A DNA stretch of 34,516 nucleotides from Bog-473 sp052148295 (GTDB lineage: Bacteria; Actinomycetota; Acidimicrobiia; Acidimicrobiales; RAAP-2): NCBI GenBank assembly GCA_052148295.1, contig JBKQIP010000193.1, forward strand, positions 1-34,516. The letters are read 5' to 3'. This document shows, piece by piece, positions 33,401 to 34,516 of this stretch. The stretch's first letter is position 1, and each line of letters starts with the position of its first letter. The position numbers and the translations under genes were made by a program. The notes under the pieces are model-generated. The model did not search any database. It was not told where the DNA came from and saw only the letters and a list, made by a program, of their open reading frames with translations.

Positions 33401-34516
33401 TTGAGCAGCTCGATCGAACCGTTTCGGATCCACGTGGACGATGCGGTCCTCCACGATCTCGGGGACCGCCTGGGGCGGACCCGCTTTCCGGATCACATCG
33501 AGGGCACCGGATGGGACTACGGGGTCCCCGTCGACTACCTCCGCGAGCTGGTCGAGTACTGGCGCCACGCCTACGACTGGCGCTCCGAGGAGGCGCGCCT
33601 GAACGCATTCCCCCACTTCCGTACGGCCATTGACGGCCAGATGATCCACTTCGTGCACGCCCGGTCGGCACACCCCGACGCCCTGCCGCTGCTCATCACG
33701 CACGGCTGGCCCGGATCCGTCGTCGAATTCCTCGACGTCATCCCGCGGCTGATCGACCCCGAGTCCTACGGGGGCCGGGCCGTCGACGCCTTCCACGTGA
33801 TCGCTCCCTCGCTCCCGGGCTACGGGTTCTCCGAACCCCCACGGACGCGAGGCTGGGACGTCCGACGCATCGGCCAGGCGTTCGTCGCGCTCATGGGCCG
33901 GCTGGGCTACACGCGCTACGCCGCGCAGGGCGGTGACTGGGGAGCGCAGGTGACGACCCGGATCGGCGCCCTCGATCCCGCCCACTGTGCCGCCATCCAC
34001 CTCAACATGGCCCCCGGCGTCCCGCCACCGAGCCCGGCTCCGCTCACGGAGCAGGAGCAGGAGGACCTGGCGTCCATGAAGCGATTCGGGGACGAGGAGT
34101 CCGGGTACGCCAACGAGCAGGGGACCAAACCCCAGACGGTGGGCGTCGCGCTCAACGACTCGCCCGCCGGGCTGCTGGCCTGGATCGTGGAGAAGTTCCG
34201 GGCATGGAGCGACTGCGACGGAGACCCCGAGAAGTGCTTCACGCGGGACCAACTGCTCACCAACGTGATGCTCTACTGGCTGACCCGGTCGGCGACGTCG
34301 TCGGCCCGGTTGTACTGGGAGACCAACCGCAGCGGTGTGCTGACCGAACCGATCCCCTTCATCGAGGTGCCGACGGGGGTGGCCCGGTACCCGAAAGAGG
34401 TGTTGCGGTGGCCCCGGTCGTGGGTGGAGGAGCAGTACAACGTCACCCGGTGGGTGACCATGCCCCGCGGTGGTCACTTCCCCGCCATGGAGCAGCCGGA
34501 GCTGTTCGCCGACGAT
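33401..34516 (+). CDS. Epoxide hydrolase (EHN-type), 3' end beyond window
   Basis: At least 372 residues, still open at the right edge. N-terminal EHN region (EPFRIHVDDAVLHDLGDRLG, then FPHFRTAIDGQMIHFVHA), alpha/beta-hydrolase core with oxyanion motif THGWPGS, nucleophile Asp at about 179 in QGGDWGAQ, lid Tyr in LYWETNRSG, and catalytic His at about 359 in PRGGHFPAMEQPE. It should hydrolyse an epoxide to a diol. The only start in the open frame after an upstream stop is TTG at 33401, preceded by GGTGAGG. Only the last part of the protein should be missing, as the His is already present. Confidence 0.9.
   Translation, partial: MSSSIEPFRIHVDDAVLHDLGDRLGRTRFPDHIEGTGWDYGVPVDYLRELVEYWRHAYDWRSEEARLNAFPHFRTAIDGQMIHFVHARSAHPDALPLLITHGWPGSVVEFLDVIPRLIDPESYGGRAVDAFHVIAPSLPGYGFSEPPRTRGWDVRRIGQAFVALMGRLGYTRYAAQGGDWGAQVTTRIGALDPAHCAAIHLNMAPGVPPPSPAPLTEQEQEDLASMKRFGDEESGYANEQGTKPQTVGVALNDSPAGLLAWIVEKFRAWSDCDGDPEKCFTRDQLLTNVMLYWLTRSATSSARLYWETNRSGVLTEPIPFIEVPTGVARYPKEVLRWPRSWVEEQYNVTRWVTMPRGGHFPAMEQPELFADD

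Overview
This is a 34.5 kb stretch of very GC-rich, gene-dense DNA from an actinobacterium. The evidence is monoderm-style Flp/Tad pilus genes with no secretin, many GTG/TTG starts, ATGA stop-start overlaps, apparently leaderless genes, and Ltp/DUF35 plus FadE-type acyl-CoA genes. An uncultured Acidimicrobiia-like lineage would fit, but that is an inference from gene content; no rRNA or marker gene is present.

Region 1 (1-10952) is a nearly complete tad (Flp pilus) locus built around a divergent promoter at about 7.35 kb. Leftwards run cpaB/rcpC, cpaE/tadZ, cpaF/tadA, tadB and tadC as one tight operon, then a small LuxR-type HTH regulator and two tandem flp pilin genes, each with its own leader. 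Rightwards run a TadE-like and a TadG-like pseudopilin gene, an ECF-type sigma factor and an overlapping prepilin peptidase. The most striking signal is a 27-bp element found four times, once ahead of each of four pilus transcription units (353-379, 941-967, 7353-7379, 7405-7431). Two copies are identical and all are oriented toward their gene. It looks like a tad-regulon operator or promoter element.

Region 2 (10980-18656) holds housekeeping and metabolic genes: a DEAD-box helicase fused to a cold-shock domain and lacking an ordinary start codon, a PhyH-type dioxygenase, an amidase-signature protein, a DSD1/alanine-racemase-like PLP enzyme, exonuclease III, a VOC protein, a GNAT acetyltransferase and a SnoaL/NTF2-like protein. 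Several genes here have a TANNNT hexamer 6-8 nt before the start codon, which suggests leaderless transcripts.

Region 3 (18769-20488) is a two-gene ABC exporter whose ATPase start codon overlaps the stop of a possible 12-codon leader ORF.

Region 4 (20720-25541) is a rightward operon: a duplicated DUF35/OB-fold protein, two thiolase-fold (Ltp-like) proteins that have lost the catalytic Cys and His, an acyl-CoA dehydrogenase, and a short-chain dehydrogenase gene broken by an internal deletion. It resembles mycobacterial gene sets for shortening sterol or branched side chains.

Region 5 (25583-34516) holds an atypical M28-peptidase-like gene of less GC-rich composition. After it come a leftward acyl-CoA set (two overlapping acyl-CoA dehydrogenases, an acyl-CoA ligase, a double-hotdog thioesterase), a VOC protein, a SnoaL-like protein, and an epoxide hydrolase cut by the window edge. 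Regions 4 and 5 together suggest catabolism of CoA-activated lipids, possibly steroids or other isoprenoids. No tRNA, rRNA, CRISPR array, transposase or complete mobile element was seen.
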